DNA of 57,320 nt from Bradyrhizobium pachyrhizi (lineage in GTDB: Bacteria; Pseudomonadota; Alphaproteobacteria; Rhizobiales; Xanthobacteraceae), in NCBI RefSeq assembly GCF_001189245.1, contig NZ_LFIQ01000103.1, forward strand, positions 1 to 57,320, given 5' to 3'. A program made the translations under genes and the position numbers. Positions 17,447 through 26,167 of the stretch are shown here, piece by piece. The stretch's first letter is position 1, and each line of letters opens with the position of its first letter. The notes under the pieces were generated by a model. The model was not told the DNA's origin, made no database searches, and saw only the letters and a list, made by a program, of their open reading frames with translations.

Positions 17447-18130
17447 TTAGCCCAAGTTCTGCGCAACGCGGCTGGGCAATTTGTCGTTACGTAGCTCGAT
17501 TCGGCGCAAGGACGGCAGGGCGATCACGCCATTCTGCTCGAGTTGAGTGAGGGTGCGCGAGACCGTTTCGATGGTCAAGCCAAGGTAATCTGCAACATCC
17601 TGCCGTGACATGGGCAGTTCGATCGCAGCGTTCTTCGTAGCGCGGCGAGACATATCGAGCAGGAATGCCACGACCCGCTCTTCAGCGCTGCTGATCAGGA
17701 GCATCAGATGTTCCTGAAAGCGGCGGAGCTCAAGCGCCATCGCGTCCCATAGTTGCCGTGTGAGCTCGCTCTCGTGGCTGGCGCGAGCAATGAGAGCGCT
17801 GCGCTTCACCATCAAAAGATGCGTCTCACAGACCGCCTCCGCCGAAGAGATATGGCTGTCTCCGGCCTCGAAGCCGAAAATGTCACCGGGCAGATAAAAC
17901 GCACCAATCTGTCGACGTCCATCTTCCATAATCTTGTAGGTTCGTACAGCACCCGATACCACCTGATATAGGTATTCGGCTGCCTCGTCCTCGCCATAGA
18001 TCTCGCCATTGCGAGCGAACCGCATCGGGGTCGCAACCATACCAAACGGTCCATGGGTACGAGGTTGTCTGCACAAGACACTGCTCGAATGATGGCTAAT
18101 CTCGTGAATGCTTGCGGTCTGAGCGTACAT
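17447..18130 (-). CDS. fixK: FixK-type Crp/Fnr transcription activator
   Basis: A 227-residue Crp/Fnr regulator starting MYAQTASIHEI. Residues about 35-120 are the cyclic-nucleotide-like sensor domain (VSGAVRTYKI, LPGDIFGFE). Residues about 150-225 are the winged helix, with recognition helix GLTIETVSRTL carrying the Glu and Arg that contact TTGA. It lacks the four-Cys FNR cluster. Where B. japonicum FixK2 has the oxidation-sensitive Cys183, this protein has Ser (MSRQDVADYLG). A longer TTG start at 18187 is possible. It should receive its signal from FixLJ nearby and activate hemN, fixNOQP, fixGHIS and small genes carrying FixK boxes. Confidence 0.85.
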   Translation of the reverse strand: MYAQTASIHEISHHSSSVLCRQPRTHGPFGMVATPMRFARNGEIYGEDEAAEYLYQVVSGAVRTYKIMEDGRRQIGAFYLPGDIFGFEAGDSHISSAEAVCETHLLMVKRSALIARASHESELTRQLWDAMALELRRFQEHLMLLISSAEERVVAFLLDMSRRATKNAAIELPMSRQDVADYLGLTIETVSRTLTQLEQNGVIALPSLRRIELRNDKLPSRVAQNLG

Positions 18131-18225
18131 GGCGACTCGATCTTCAGAACGTCGATGGGGCGGGCGCAGATTGGCCGCTTCTAACAAATTGGAAAATTTG
18201 GATGTTTCCCCTAGGTAGAACCCAC

Positions 18226-18241
18226 TAAGTATTTATACGTA
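18226..18241 (-). promoter_or_regulatory. Possible FixJ-binding sites upstream of fixK
   Basis: TAAGTA (18226-18231) and TACGTA (18236-18241) match the TAMGTA core of the FixJ site known from Sinorhizobium fixK. They lie about 100 bp from the fixK start. The cores are short, so the match is weak on its own; the presence of fixJ in the same cluster makes it plausible. Confidence 0.3.
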
Positions 18242-18592
18242 AGCCCGTGAGGACGATTCTCGAATGAGTGCGGCGCCCCTTCGGTTGCTCGAATACGGCT
18301 CAAAACCGACGAGGCCGCGTTGGATTAGCAAGCTGCATGCTGGCTTGTCGGTCGTTCGCCTTGAAGAGGAGCTCGGACTTCGTCGGATGGGCGGTGACCA
18401 GATTGTCCCGCTCCTCCAGACCGGTAGCGTATGTGCAATGTTTCGAAAACCGCGGCGGATCGGCTTCCGCCTCGCCTCGTCGATGGAGCGACGGCGGGCG
18501 CATGAGAGCCAGGACAGGCGGCGCTCTTCTTCGGCGGGCGGCCGGTGCTTCGCCCTGCGCCGATCGACGGCGTCCAGGCCGCATCTAGTGCT
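18242..18592. other. Intergenic stretch, nothing seen
   Basis: About 350 bases between the universal stress protein stop and the fixK promoter region; no supported gene. Confidence 0.4.
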
Positions 18593-19426
18593 TCAATGCG
18601 ACATCAAAACCGGGATGATGTTTGCACGAAGCAGGTCTCCCGAGATGCCACCGAGAAGCCTTTCCCGCAGCCGAGAGTGGCCGTATCCGCCCGTCACCAG
18701 CAGGCCGAGGCTTTCGTCCGCCACAAGCGATAGGAGGCCGCGGTGCGCTGACTGGGACGCTGGGAGCGACACGATCTTTGCAGGAAGCCCTGACCTTGCA
18801 AGATACTGTCCCACATGGTCGGCGGAACTTTCCGCCGGGACCTTGTGCGCAGCAGTGATCACGATGACGGTCAGCGCGTCCGCTTCGCACAGCAGCGGCA
18901 TCGCGTCGTGCAATGCGCGGGCCGCAAGGCGGCTGCCGTCCCAGCAAATCCCGATTCGTCTGGCCGAAAAAGCGCCGTGGAAGACGCTTGGCAGATACAG
19001 AACTGGCTTGCCGGCCTGGAACAGGATCTCCTTGGGGATAATGTTGTCGTAGCTGTCGTAGCCGCTCTGGGGCTGTGTGACGATAGTCATGTCATGCACT
19101 CGCGCGCTGGCGCAGATGCTTCGACGCGCCTCCGCCGGAACCGCAGTGAGCGCGCGGCTCGCATAGGAAATGCCGGCGCCCCTTGCCTGCAGATCAAAGA
19201 CATGAAGTGCCGCCTCGGCTCTCTCCAACGCACGGGCCTGCTCGATTTCAAAGACCGACGTGACGGCCGCCCCGCCGAGTGCAGCGAGCGGAATAATGGT
19301 TCTCTCGTAACCGATTGCCAAAACGTCAAGATGCGCGCCGGTGCTCTGCGCGAAGGAAATTGAACCGTTCACCGTAGCCCGCACCGGGAGCTCGGTGGGA
19401 AGATGGACCAATATGTTCCCGAACAT
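18593..19426 (-). CDS. Universal stress protein (UspA family, tandem domain)
   Basis: A 277-residue protein from ATG 19426 (GGAG seven bases upstream). The second half shows the Usp nucleotide-loop pattern TGGYGHSRLRERLLGG and the strand RRIGICWDGSRLAARAL; the first half (NILVHLPTE...) is a more diverged Usp domain. Tandem Usp proteins are common among genes switched on at low oxygen in alphaproteobacteria. It lies between fixK and fixJ on the same strand with gaps of several hundred bases, so it probably has its own promoter. A longer start at 19486 has no ribosome binding site. Precise function unknown. Confidence 0.8.
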   Translation of the reverse strand: MFGNILVHLPTELPVRATVNGSISFAQSTGAHLDVLAIGYERTIIPLAALGGAAVTSVFEIEQARALERAEAALHVFDLQARGAGISYASRALTAVPAEARRSICASARVHDMTIVTQPQSGYDSYDNIIPKEILFQAGKPVLYLPSVFHGAFSARRIGICWDGSRLAARALHDAMPLLCEADALTVIVITAAHKVPAESSADHVGQYLARSGLPAKIVSLPASQSAHRGLLSLVADESLGLLVTGGYGHSRLRERLLGGISGDLLRANIIPVLMSH

Positions 19427-20050
19427 TGCCGTTCTCCGGGCATGAAACGATTGCTGCCCTCGGAGCACAAATCTGGTGCCGCGCAATCGATCTGCTTCTA
19501 GCGGTCGTAGATTTGTTTAGGCAGCATCAAACCGGCCACGGACAGTTCGCGCAGGTCCGATGCCAAGTAGAACCAGCATGGCATGTATTGCATCGGTCAT
19601 GTCAACTGCGAATCCTGCACGATTCGCGCACAGCGATCTCTGTTGCACAGATCAGGGGGATCGGGGCGGCCGGAGATCGCGGATGCCGTCCATTCCTTGC
19701 CATCGCCTGCTCGATATTCATGTCGTCGAAACCGTTCGCACTGAGAGGAACGGCCAGCCAGTAACGGAGGGTGATGTGCGGCTGGTCGCCGCGGTTAAGC
19801 CCGATACGCCAATGCTCCAACTTCTCCGGCGGCTGCTGCAAAATCAAACAGCGGCATGCGAGGACATCGTCGCAGAAGGGGGCGGGCGCCAGGTGACGAG
19901 CGCGTGCACCGTTCGCCTGGGCTCGCCTTGACCGCTGGGCAACGCATTTCCAGGACGTTCCACCTAAGCGATTGAGATCATTCATGGACGATCCGTCTAA
20001 GATCTTTTCGAACCACTGTTCGTCCCCTGTATCGCGCGCTGGCGACCCTG
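19427..20050. other. Intergenic stretch, no gene seen
   Basis: About 620 bases between the usp gene and fixJ. Overlapping frames of up to 127 codons occur on both strands but lack start signals and recognisable motifs. No FixK box with 14-bp spacing was found. Confidence 0.4.
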
Positions 20051-20656
20051 TTAGAGTCCGGCGGCGATGGCGATCCGCATCAGCTCGGACATGCTGCGTA
20101 CATTGGTCTTGGCCATGAGGTTGGCGCGGTAAACCTCGACCGTCCGGGGGCTGATGCCAAGATCATGGGCGATTACCTTGTTGATCTTGCCTGCTAATAG
20201 TCCCCGCAGGACGTCACGTTCGCGCGACGAGAGGTCCGCTAGGCGGGCTTCTGCCTGCAGTTTCGCAGCGTCATCGGCTGGCTTCGTCGACCGCGCTTCC
20301 AAAGCACCGTTGATGGCACGCAACAGCACCTCGTCCTCGAACGGCTTCTCGATGAAATCGACCGCACCCGCTTTCATCGCTTCAACTGCGAGCGATACGT
20401 CGCCATGACCGGTTATCAGGACGACCGGACAGACGATGCGATCGGCCTTCAGCTTGCGGACCAGTTCGAGGCCGCTCATGCCTGGCATGCGGATGTCTGA
20501 TACAACGCAGTCGAGCGGACCGCTCGCAATGTCAGTGAGAAACTCGGCCGCAGTCTCGTAGGCTGCTACCCAGAAACCACTAATATCAAGCAGAAACGCC
20601 AGAGAGTCCCGCATCGCGGCGTCATCGTCGATCACAACAATGCGTCGCCCGGTCAT
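20051..20656 (-). CDS. fixJ: Response regulator FixJ
   Basis: A 201-residue response regulator. The receiver domain (1-120) has the acidic pair DDD at 10-12, the phosphorylated Asp54 in VVSDIRMPGMSG, Thr82 in LITGHGD and Lys104 in FIEKPFE. A LuxR-type helix-turn-helix (about 140-200) contains LSSRERDVLRGLLAG and ISPRTVEVYRANLMAK. This is the NarL/FixJ class that gave the family its name. Its start overlaps the fixL stop as ATGA, so the two are co-translated. Phosphorylated FixJ should activate fixK at low oxygen. Confidence 0.93.
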   Translation of the reverse strand: MTGRRIVVIDDDAAMRDSLAFLLDISGFWVAAYETAAEFLTDIASGPLDCVVSDIRMPGMSGLELVRKLKADRIVCPVVLITGHGDVSLAVEAMKAGAVDFIEKPFEDEVLLRAINGALEARSTKPADDAAKLQAEARLADLSSRERDVLRGLLAGKINKVIAHDLGISPRTVEVYRANLMAKTNVRSMSELMRIAIAAGL

Positions 20657-22083
20657 GCTTCTTCACCGAGGTCGGCAAATGGTAGCGTGAACTGGAAGAT
20701 CGTGCCCCCGCCCGGATTCGCTTGCGCGACGATGTGGCCGCCGTGAGATTCGACGATTGTCCGGCAGATTGATAGTCCAATACCCATGCCGTGCTCCTTC
20801 GTCGTGACAAAGGGCTGGAACAGGCGGTCGGCGACATCAGGACTGATGCCGGGACCCGTATCAGCAACGGTAAACCTGGCGAGGCCATCGACCTTGCTAA
20901 CTCCGACGGTCAATTCGCGGCGCGGACAGGAAGCCATCGCCTCGATTGCGTTGCGTATCAGGTTCAGCGCGACTTGCTGGATCTGGATCTTGTCTACGAC
21001 CATTGACGGCAGATCGCGGTCGCTGTGCATCGTCACCCGCACGCCTTGCTCCTTGGCGCCGAGCAGGGCCAGCGCCACAGCCTCTTCAAGAAGCGTGAGC
21101 GGATTTTCCACAGAATGCTGCGTCTCGCCTTTGGCAACGAATTCCCGCAACCGCTTGATGATATCGCCAGCGCGCAGAGCCTGTTGGACAGCGTGTTCCA
21201 GTGCATCACCGATGCGATTGGCGTTCGGCTTGTCCGACGCCAGCAGAGCTTTTGCGCCGCGCATGTAGTTTGTGATCGCGGAGAGCGGCTGGTTGATTTC
21301 ATGGGCGATGGACGATGCCATCTCGCCCATGGCGGTCAGCCGCGACACGTGAACGAGCTCAGACTGCAGCTCTTGCAGCCGCCTTTCCTGGGCCCGCCGT
21401 TCGGTTAGGTCTCGGATGAAGCCGGTGAAGAAGCGTTCGCCGCGAACGTTGGCCTCGCCGACGGCAAGCTCCATCGGAAATGTCGAGCCATCGCTCCGCT
21501 CGCCGACCACGATGCGACCCATGCCGATGATGCGCCGCTCGCCGGTGGTCAGATAACGTTCAATGTAGCGGTCGTGCTCGGCCCGGTAGGGCTGCGGCAT
21601 CAACTTGGATACATTCCTTCCAACTACTTCGTCCGGCAACCAGCCAAATAAACGCACTGCCGCGGCGCTGAACGAGCGAACGATACCGTTGTCGTCAATC
21701 ACGATCATGGCTTCCGGCACGGTGTCCAGGATCGACTGCAGATGGGCTTGCCGATACCGCGCCTGCTCCGATTCCTGCCGCAGCCGGTCGCCCATGAAGC
21801 CAAGCATGGGACCAATTACCGCGAACGCGGCAATATCGATCATGTTTGCGGAAACGGTGATGAGGCCTTTCCCAAGAAATGTCGCGCTGATGACGAGGCA
21901 GAGCAGGGTGGCGAAGCTCGCGGGCCCGCGGCCGCCGGCGAAAGCTGCAAAAGCGATCGCCGGAAGGTATATGACCGTAAATGAGCGGTCCTCGAGATAC
22001 GGATTTAGCGCCGCGCGGAGCACGAGGGCGAGCGCAGCGGCTGCCGCGGCAGCGCCATAGCGATACCAGATGTGGTCGGACAT
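20653..22083 (-). CDS. fixL: Oxygen-sensing histidine kinase FixL
   Basis: A 476-residue sensor kinase. Residues 1-105 contain several hydrophobic membrane segments. The PAS domain (about 115-230) has the haem pocket: His170 in RAEHDRYIERY aligns with the haem ligand His200 of B. japonicum FixL, Arg176 with Arg206 and Arg190 (IGMGR) with Arg220, so it should bind haem and O2. The kinase part has the phospho-acceptor His261 in IAHEINQPLSAI and ATP-binding blocks LNLIRNAIEAMA, DTGPGIS and GMGIGLSICR. O2 binding should inhibit the kinase; under microoxia it phosphorylates FixJ, encoded immediately downstream with a 4-base overlap. Confidence 0.95.
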   Translation of the reverse strand: MSDHIWYRYGAAAAAAALALVLRAALNPYLEDRSFTVIYLPAIAFAAFAGGRGPASFATLLCLVISATFLGKGLITVSANMIDIAAFAVIGPMLGFMGDRLRQESEQARYRQAHLQSILDTVPEAMIVIDDNGIVRSFSAAAVRLFGWLPDEVVGRNVSKLMPQPYRAEHDRYIERYLTTGERRIIGMGRIVVGERSDGSTFPMELAVGEANVRGERFFTGFIRDLTERRAQERRLQELQSELVHVSRLTAMGEMASSIAHEINQPLSAITNYMRGAKALLASDKPNANRIGDALEHAVQQALRAGDIIKRLREFVAKGETQHSVENPLTLLEEAVALALLGAKEQGVRVTMHSDRDLPSMVVDKIQIQQVALNLIRNAIEAMASCPRRELTVGVSKVDGLARFTVADTGPGISPDVADRLFQPFVTTKEHGMGIGLSICRTIVESHGGHIVAQANPGGGTIFQFTLPFADLGEEA

Positions 22084-22193
22084 ATTTGCCGGTGGACCTT
22101 CTCATTCAATCGACCCTCATCGTTTGGCCGCGGGAGACCACCGGCGTAGACGCGTGTCAAATGACGCCGATAGATTGTACAGGATAGCCAGCG

Positions 22194-22457
22194 CTATTTG
22201 AACCAAATGCGCCAGTGCGTGGGCTGCACAGCAACGTGTTCCCCGCTCTTCGCCTTGATCCAGCCGCCGAAGATCCGGCGGCAAGGAAAGACCAGCCGAT
22301 GAATCGCATTCCCCTCGATCACGCCAATCTCCAGGTCCCGATCAAAGGGCGCCGTCTCGATCCGCTCCCAGGTCACGTTGCCGTTAGATCCTGGACGGTG
22401 TTCATCGCCGCCGACTGACAATTCAAGCAACCTTCCAGATATTCCGAACCACATCAC
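22194..22457 (-). CDS. Hypothetical protein (87 aa)
   Basis: The C-terminal 60 residues, from TWERIETAPFDRDLEI to PTHWRIWFK, look like a conserved small rhizobial protein with an N-terminal WxxIxTAPxDR motif. The start is uncertain: GTG 22457 or ATG 22454 give about 87 residues, while GTG 22376 would give the conserved part only. No clear ribosome binding site. Located upstream of fixL on the same strand. Function unknown. Confidence 0.55.
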   Translation of the reverse strand: MMWFGISGRLLELSVGGDEHRPGSNGNVTWERIETAPFDRDLEIGVIEGNAIHRLVFPCRRIFGGWIKAKSGEHVAVQPTHWRIWFK

Positions 22458-22579
22458 TTGTCCGCCGCGCGAACAGCTTCAGCCAAATATCATGCACGTC
22501 TCGCGCGGTCTCCTGTCATATCGAACATCCTTTATTGGTGGGACGTTTCCTTCACGGCGTCGATCGTAAGGCGGACGGG

Positions 22580-22774
22580 CTAGCTGCGCTCGGCCCGGAG
22601 CATCGAGTCGGTCCGCGGATCGATGAAGTGGAGACCATCGCAAGCGACGCAGGTTATCGGGTGCAGGTTATTGGCACCTGACTCGGCCGCGTCGTCCGGC
22701 AGCAGTCCCTGAATCCGGTCGCCCGCATTTGGGCACGAAAAGATGATCGGACGCCAAGTCGTTCTGTGTGCCAT
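22580..22774 (-). CDS. Small hypothetical protein (64 aa), likely FixK-dependent
   Basis: Starts MAHRTTWRPIIFSCPN, with AAGG eight bases before the ATG. Cys residues in IFSCPN and ITCVACDGLHF are spaced like a small zinc ribbon. A FixK box (22826-22839) lies about 58 bp upstream in good position, so expression at low oxygen is expected. I do not know a function. Confidence 0.6.
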   Translation of the reverse strand: MAHRTTWRPIIFSCPNAGDRIQGLLPDDAAESGANNLHPITCVACDGLHFIDPRTDSMLRAERS

Positions 22775-22825
22775 GTGTGTGACCTTCCGGAAGATCGTTT
22801 CTACCGGTCGGCGACTGCTGAAGTA

Positions 22826-22839
22826 TTGATCCAGGTCAA
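22826..22839 (-). promoter_or_regulatory. FixK box
   Basis: TTGATCCAGGTCAA has both half sites perfect and differs from the consensus centre at few positions. Its distance to ATG 22774 fits activation of the minus-strand small gene. Confidence 0.75.
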
Positions 22840-22971
22840 AAATGCGCCGTGCGCGTCTAGCGCGACCGACGGCGCGTGCTGCGCCCCGAGTGGGCAGGGT
22901 GGACAAGCATGTTCCGCTCAGGTGATTAGCTAGCGCCGCGCCTCAGTTCCGACAACCTGGATGCAACCGGG

Positions 22972-22985
22972 TTGATGGAAATCAA
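22972..22985 (+). promoter_or_regulatory. FixK box
   Basis: TTGATGGAAATCAA has perfect TTGA and TCAA half sites. It precedes the plus-strand small genes at 23004 and 23090. Confidence 0.65.
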
Positions 22986-23089
22986 AATGCAGGACGCACA
23001 ATCATGCGAATGTTGAAGTGCACCGCACGCACATCGGACATGACAACAGGTGTCATTGATGATGCGAGCGGCGTGAAGGAGATCTTAGA

Positions 23090-23311
23090 TTGATTGCTCG
23101 CCTCGCATTGTCGGTGGCCTTGCCGGCGCTGATCGCAGCCATAGGCTTTGGCGCGGAAGCCCTGAACCTTGGCCTTATCGAAACCTTGGCTGCGGCGAGC
23201 CTGATCATCGGCTTCGCCATTGCGGCGGCAGGGTGGGCCGTCAGAAGCGAGATAGGAATGGTTCGCCTCATTGGCTTACGATCATGGGGGCGCCGGTCCT
23301 GCCGACGATAG
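23090..23311 (+). CDS. Small membrane protein (73 aa), TTG start
   Basis: A 73-codon frame from TTG 23090, preceded by AGGAG at a spacing of eight bases. It has two hydrophobic segments, around residues 5-22 and 32-50, with Arg-rich ends, so a two-span inner-membrane protein is likely. A 29-codon ORF (23004-23093, starting MRMLKC) ends inside its start codon region (TTGA overlap) and may be a leader peptide or coupled gene. The FixK box at 22972 lies 32 bp before that ORF and about 105 bp before the TTG, implying microoxic expression. No family recognised. Confidence 0.5.
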   Translation: MIARLALSVALPALIAAIGFGAEALNLGLIETLAAASLIIGFAIAAAGWAVRSEIGMVRLIGLRSWGRRSCRR

Positions 23312-23380
23312 TGCCGGGCCGCCGGCACTCGTCAGAAGAGCCTCTTTCACGGTGAGTGGCCAATTGCTTTGGGATGCTGC

Positions 23381-23394
23381 TTGAGACAAATCAA
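23381..23394 (+). promoter_or_regulatory. FixK box
   Basis: TTGAGACAAATCAA has perfect half sites. It is 65 bp upstream of ATG 23459. Confidence 0.65.
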
Positions 23395-23458
23395 ATACTC
23401 TCCTGGTTCTAATCGCAGAATAGGCAAGGATGAGCAAATCCACCGAAGGAGGGTAGTC

Positions 23459-23686
23459 ATGCCTTCATTTGACGTTCGCTTCATTAAGACCGTTTGCGAC
23501 GATACCGGCCACGAGCATCGTGCCTGTCAGGCAGCGTTCAAGGTCGACGCCGCATCGCTGAGCGCTGCTGCACAGCAAGCGGAGACCGACTTCTGCAAGC
23601 AAAAAGGTGTGTGCGATTGGACCATCTTCGCCGATGCGATGGAGCTTCGAACCCCGCCTGCATTGCCGCCGGCATGGGGCGGCTAG
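23459..23686 (+). CDS. Small hypothetical protein (75 aa), likely FixK-dependent
   Basis: Starts MPSFDVRFIKTVCDDTG after a strong GGAGGG. It has four Cys residues (FIKTVCDD, HRACQAAF, FCKQKGVCDW) and a Pro-rich tail, so a small folded domain with a metal site or disulfides is possible. The in-frame ATG at 23369 lies before the FixK box and is rejected. Function unknown; its place between FixK-controlled genes suggests a role in low-oxygen growth. Confidence 0.65.
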   Translation: MPSFDVRFIKTVCDDTGHEHRACQAAFKVDAASLSAAAQQAETDFCKQKGVCDWTIFADAMELRTPPALPPAWGG

Positions 23687-23946
23687 TCTGATTTCGGCTA
23701 GCAGGTCCCGCGAACTCTCATGGCGTGGTCATTCTGCGAGTGCGGGCTCGATCTCGAAAAACATCGCTTCGAGCGTCAATTCGAAGGAGCTCGCGAATAC
23801 TATCGCCGCTAATGCAGCAGGCGTCCTGTTGTGCGTGACACGAAGTGCCCTTGCGGCACTCTTGCCGGCCGCTCGTTCAGCCGGCTTGCTCCGGCGCTCC
23901 GCCAAGCCTCTTGCCGGTAGGGCGATTGCTCCCACGTTGCTCTTAT

Positions 23947-23960
23947 TTGATGCAGGTCAA
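23947..23960 (+). promoter_or_regulatory. FixK box of the fixNOQP transcription unit
   Basis: TTGATGCAGGTCAA has perfect half sites. It is centred about 55 bp before ATG 24009, the ideal place for FixK-dependent transcription of that gene and fixNOQP behind it. Confidence 0.8.
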
Positions 23961-24008
23961 AAACAATTCCGCCTCCAGCAGCTATGGCTGCTTCGAGGGA
24001 CATGACAC

Positions 24009-24470
24009 ATGGTTAGCCAACCTGCACATATCGGTGGTCCTTGGCGGTTGAGGAATTTGCTCAGCCGGTTACGAGCGAGCCTGTCTCGGACATCCGAGCT
24101 GGCTTACTTGAGCCCGCAAGACGTCGATGCGATCGCGCGTGAGCTTAATCTGTCCACACCCGCTTTTCGAGCCCTGGCGCAAAGTCCGGGCTCTCCCGAA
24201 CTCTTGAGCAAGCGCCTCGCGCTTGCTGGTTTTTCCGAGGGGGCGCTTGCCGCCTGCCATGGTGACGTATTGCGCGATCTGCAGCGGGTGTGCGGCCTAT
24301 GTCAGGGGAAGGCCCGTTGCGCCGCCGACCTCCAAACAGGGAAGTATCGAAATCCGCTGAAAGACTGCCCCAACGAACACACCCTGCGCGCGCTCGATCG
24401 TAGGATCGATGACGGCCTCCCGCCGCGCTTCGCGATTGATGAATCCAATCGCCGAGCTCTCCGAAAATAG
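24009..24470 (+). CDS. Hypothetical protein upstream of fixN (DUF6455-like)
   Basis: A 153-residue soluble protein. It carries a cysteine cluster (VCGLCQGKARCAADL) and a second Cys in DCPNEHTL; these may bind a metal. Proteins of this kind commonly precede fixN or other FixK targets in Bradyrhizobium; the DUF6455 label is from memory. GAGGG lies nine bases before the ATG. The fixN start is 36 bp downstream, and the FixK box upstream probably serves both, making this the first gene of the oxidase operon. Function unknown. Confidence 0.7.
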   Translation: MVSQPAHIGGPWRLRNLLSRLRASLSRTSELAYLSPQDVDAIARELNLSTPAFRALAQSPGSPELLSKRLALAGFSEGALAACHGDVLRDLQRVCGLCQGKARCAADLQTGKYRNPLKDCPNEHTLRALDRRIDDGLPPRFAIDESNRRALRK

Positions 24471-24506
24471 TTCCCCAAGCATCCCGCTTTCGAAGAAGGC
24501 CAAGCC

Positions 24507-26159
24507 ATGACAAGCCCAGCTCCTGCCTCGAAATCCACGACCATGGGTGAAGCAGGCCTGATGTCGGTATTCGCAGTTTCTGCCTACGTTTTCTTTTTCG
24601 CCGGAGCGATGGGGCACGATTCTGCGTTTACCTTCCACGCATTGCTGGCTTCCGCCGCCAGCCTAGCTGCTGCAGGCGTCATCCTCAATCGCTACTATGA
24701 ACGGCCAGCGCAATTACCGCCGGCGCAGATCAATGGCCGACCGAACTACAATCTCGGTCCGATCAAATTCGCCTCGGTGCTGGCGATGTTCTGGGGCATT
24801 GCGGGCTTTTCCATCGGTCTGCTGATCGCCTCGCAACTTGCCTGGCCTGCACTGAATTTTGACCTGCCCTGGACGAGCTTCGGCCGGCTTCGCCCGCTGC
24901 ACACATCGGCGGTGATCTTTGCGTTCGGCGGAAACGTGCTCATCGCGACCTCGTTCTACGTCGTGCAGAAGACATGCCGTACGCGCCTGGCCGGCGATCT
25001 TGCGCCATGGTTTGTGGTCGTTGGCTATAATTTCTTCATTGTGATCGCGGGCACGGGCTATCTGTTCGGTGTCACTCAGTCGAAGGAATATGCCGAGCCG
25101 GAGTGGTACGCCGATCTCTGGCTCACCATCGTCTGGATCACCTATCTCATGGTGTTCCTGGCGACATTGTTGAAACGGAAGGAACCGCATATCTTCGTCG
25201 CCAACTGGTTCTATCTCGCCTTTATCGTCACCATTGCAGTGCTCCACCTTGGCAACAATCCCGCATTGCCGGTGTCGGTGTTTGGTTCGAAATCCTACAT
25301 TGCCTGGGGCGGCGTCCAGGATGCCATGTTTCAGTGGTGGTACGGCCACAACGCGGTCGGCTTCTTCCTGACCGCAGGCTTCCTGGCGATCATGTACTAC
25401 TTCATTCCGAAGAGAGCCGAACGCCCGGTCTATTCTTACCGCCTGTCGATCATCCACTTCTGGGCGCTGATCTTCCTCTACATCTGGGCCGGACCGCACC
25501 ATCTACACTACACGGCGCTGCCGGACTGGACACAGACGCTGGGCATGACGTTCTCGATCATGCTGTGGATGCCCTCATGGGGCGGCATGATCAACGGCCT
25601 GATGACGCTTTCGGGCGCCTGGGACAAGCTGCGCACCGACCCGGTGCTACGCATGCTTGTGGTCTCGGTTGCCTTTTACGGCATGGCGACGTTCGAAGGT
25701 CCCACCATGGCGATCAAGGTCGTCAATTCGCTTAGTCATTACACGGATTGGACGGTCGGCCATGTGCATTCGGGCGCGCTGGGCTGGGTCGGCTTCGTAT
25801 CATTCGGCGCGCTGTATTGTCTGATTCCCTGGCTTTGGAATCGCCAGCTGTATAGCCTCAAGCTCGTCAACTGGCACTTCTGGATCGCCACGATCGGAAT
25901 CGTGCTCTACATATCTGCGATGTGGGTGTCCGGCATCCTGCAGGGGCTGATGTGGCGCGCCTATACCTCGCTTGGGTTCCTCGAGTACTCGTTCATCGAG
26001 TCGGTCGAGGCCATGCATCCCTTCTACATCATCCGTGCCGCGGGTGGCGCACTGTTCCTGATCGGCGCGCTGATCATGGCCGCCAACCTCTGGATGACCG
26101 TGAACGCACAGGAAGTCGATCAAATCCAGGACGCTAGAGCGCTCCAGGTCGCGGAATAG
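24507..26159 (+). CDS. fixN: Cytochrome cbb3 oxidase subunit I
   Basis: The 550-residue catalytic subunit (CcoN) of the high-affinity oxidase that lets bacteroids respire at nanomolar O2. It has about 12 membrane helices. Metal sites are visible: [11 protein letters not shown] (CuB His and the crosslinked Tyr region), [13 protein letters not shown] (CuB His pair) and [12 protein letters not shown] (haem His pair), plus an early HTSAVIF for low-spin haem b. It is followed by fixO after 8 bp. Full length and intact. Expression is expected from the FixK box at 23947. Confidence 0.96.
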   Translation: MTSPAPASKSTTMGEAGLMSVFAVSAYVFFFAGAMGHDSAFTFHALLASAASLAAAGVILNRYYERPAQLPPAQINGRPNYNLGPIKFASVLAMFWGIAGFSIGLLIASQLAWPALNFDLPWTSFGRLRPLHTSAVIFAFGGNVLIATSFYVVQKTCRTRLAGDLAPWFVVVGYNFFIVIAGTGYLFGVTQSKEYAEPEWYADLWLTIVWITYLMVFLATLLKRKEPHIFVANWFYLAFIVTIAVLHLGNNPALPVSVFGSKSYIAWGGVQDAMFQWWYGHNAVGFFLTAGFLAIMYYFIPKRAERPVYSYRLSIIHFWALIFLYIWAGPHHLHYTALPDWTQTLGMTFSIMLWMPSWGGMINGLMTLSGAWDKLRTDPVLRMLVVSVAFYGMATFEGPTMAIKVVNSLSHYTDWTVGHVHSGALGWVGFVSFGALYCLIPWLWNRQLYSLKLVNWHFWIATIGIVLYISAMWVSGILQGLMWRAYTSLGFLEYSFIESVEAMHPFYIIRAAGGALFLIGALIMAANLWMTVNAQEVDQIQDARALQVAE

Positions 26160-26167
26160 GTCATCGC

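Noticed and set aside
18225..18241. FixK box for fixK autoregulation
   Set aside because: No TTGA-N6-TCAA pattern in the 150 bp upstream of fixK; only short FixJ-like cores.
24714..25502. 262-codon minus-strand ORF inside fixN
   Set aside because: Shadow of the fixN frame in high-GC DNA; no family resemblance.
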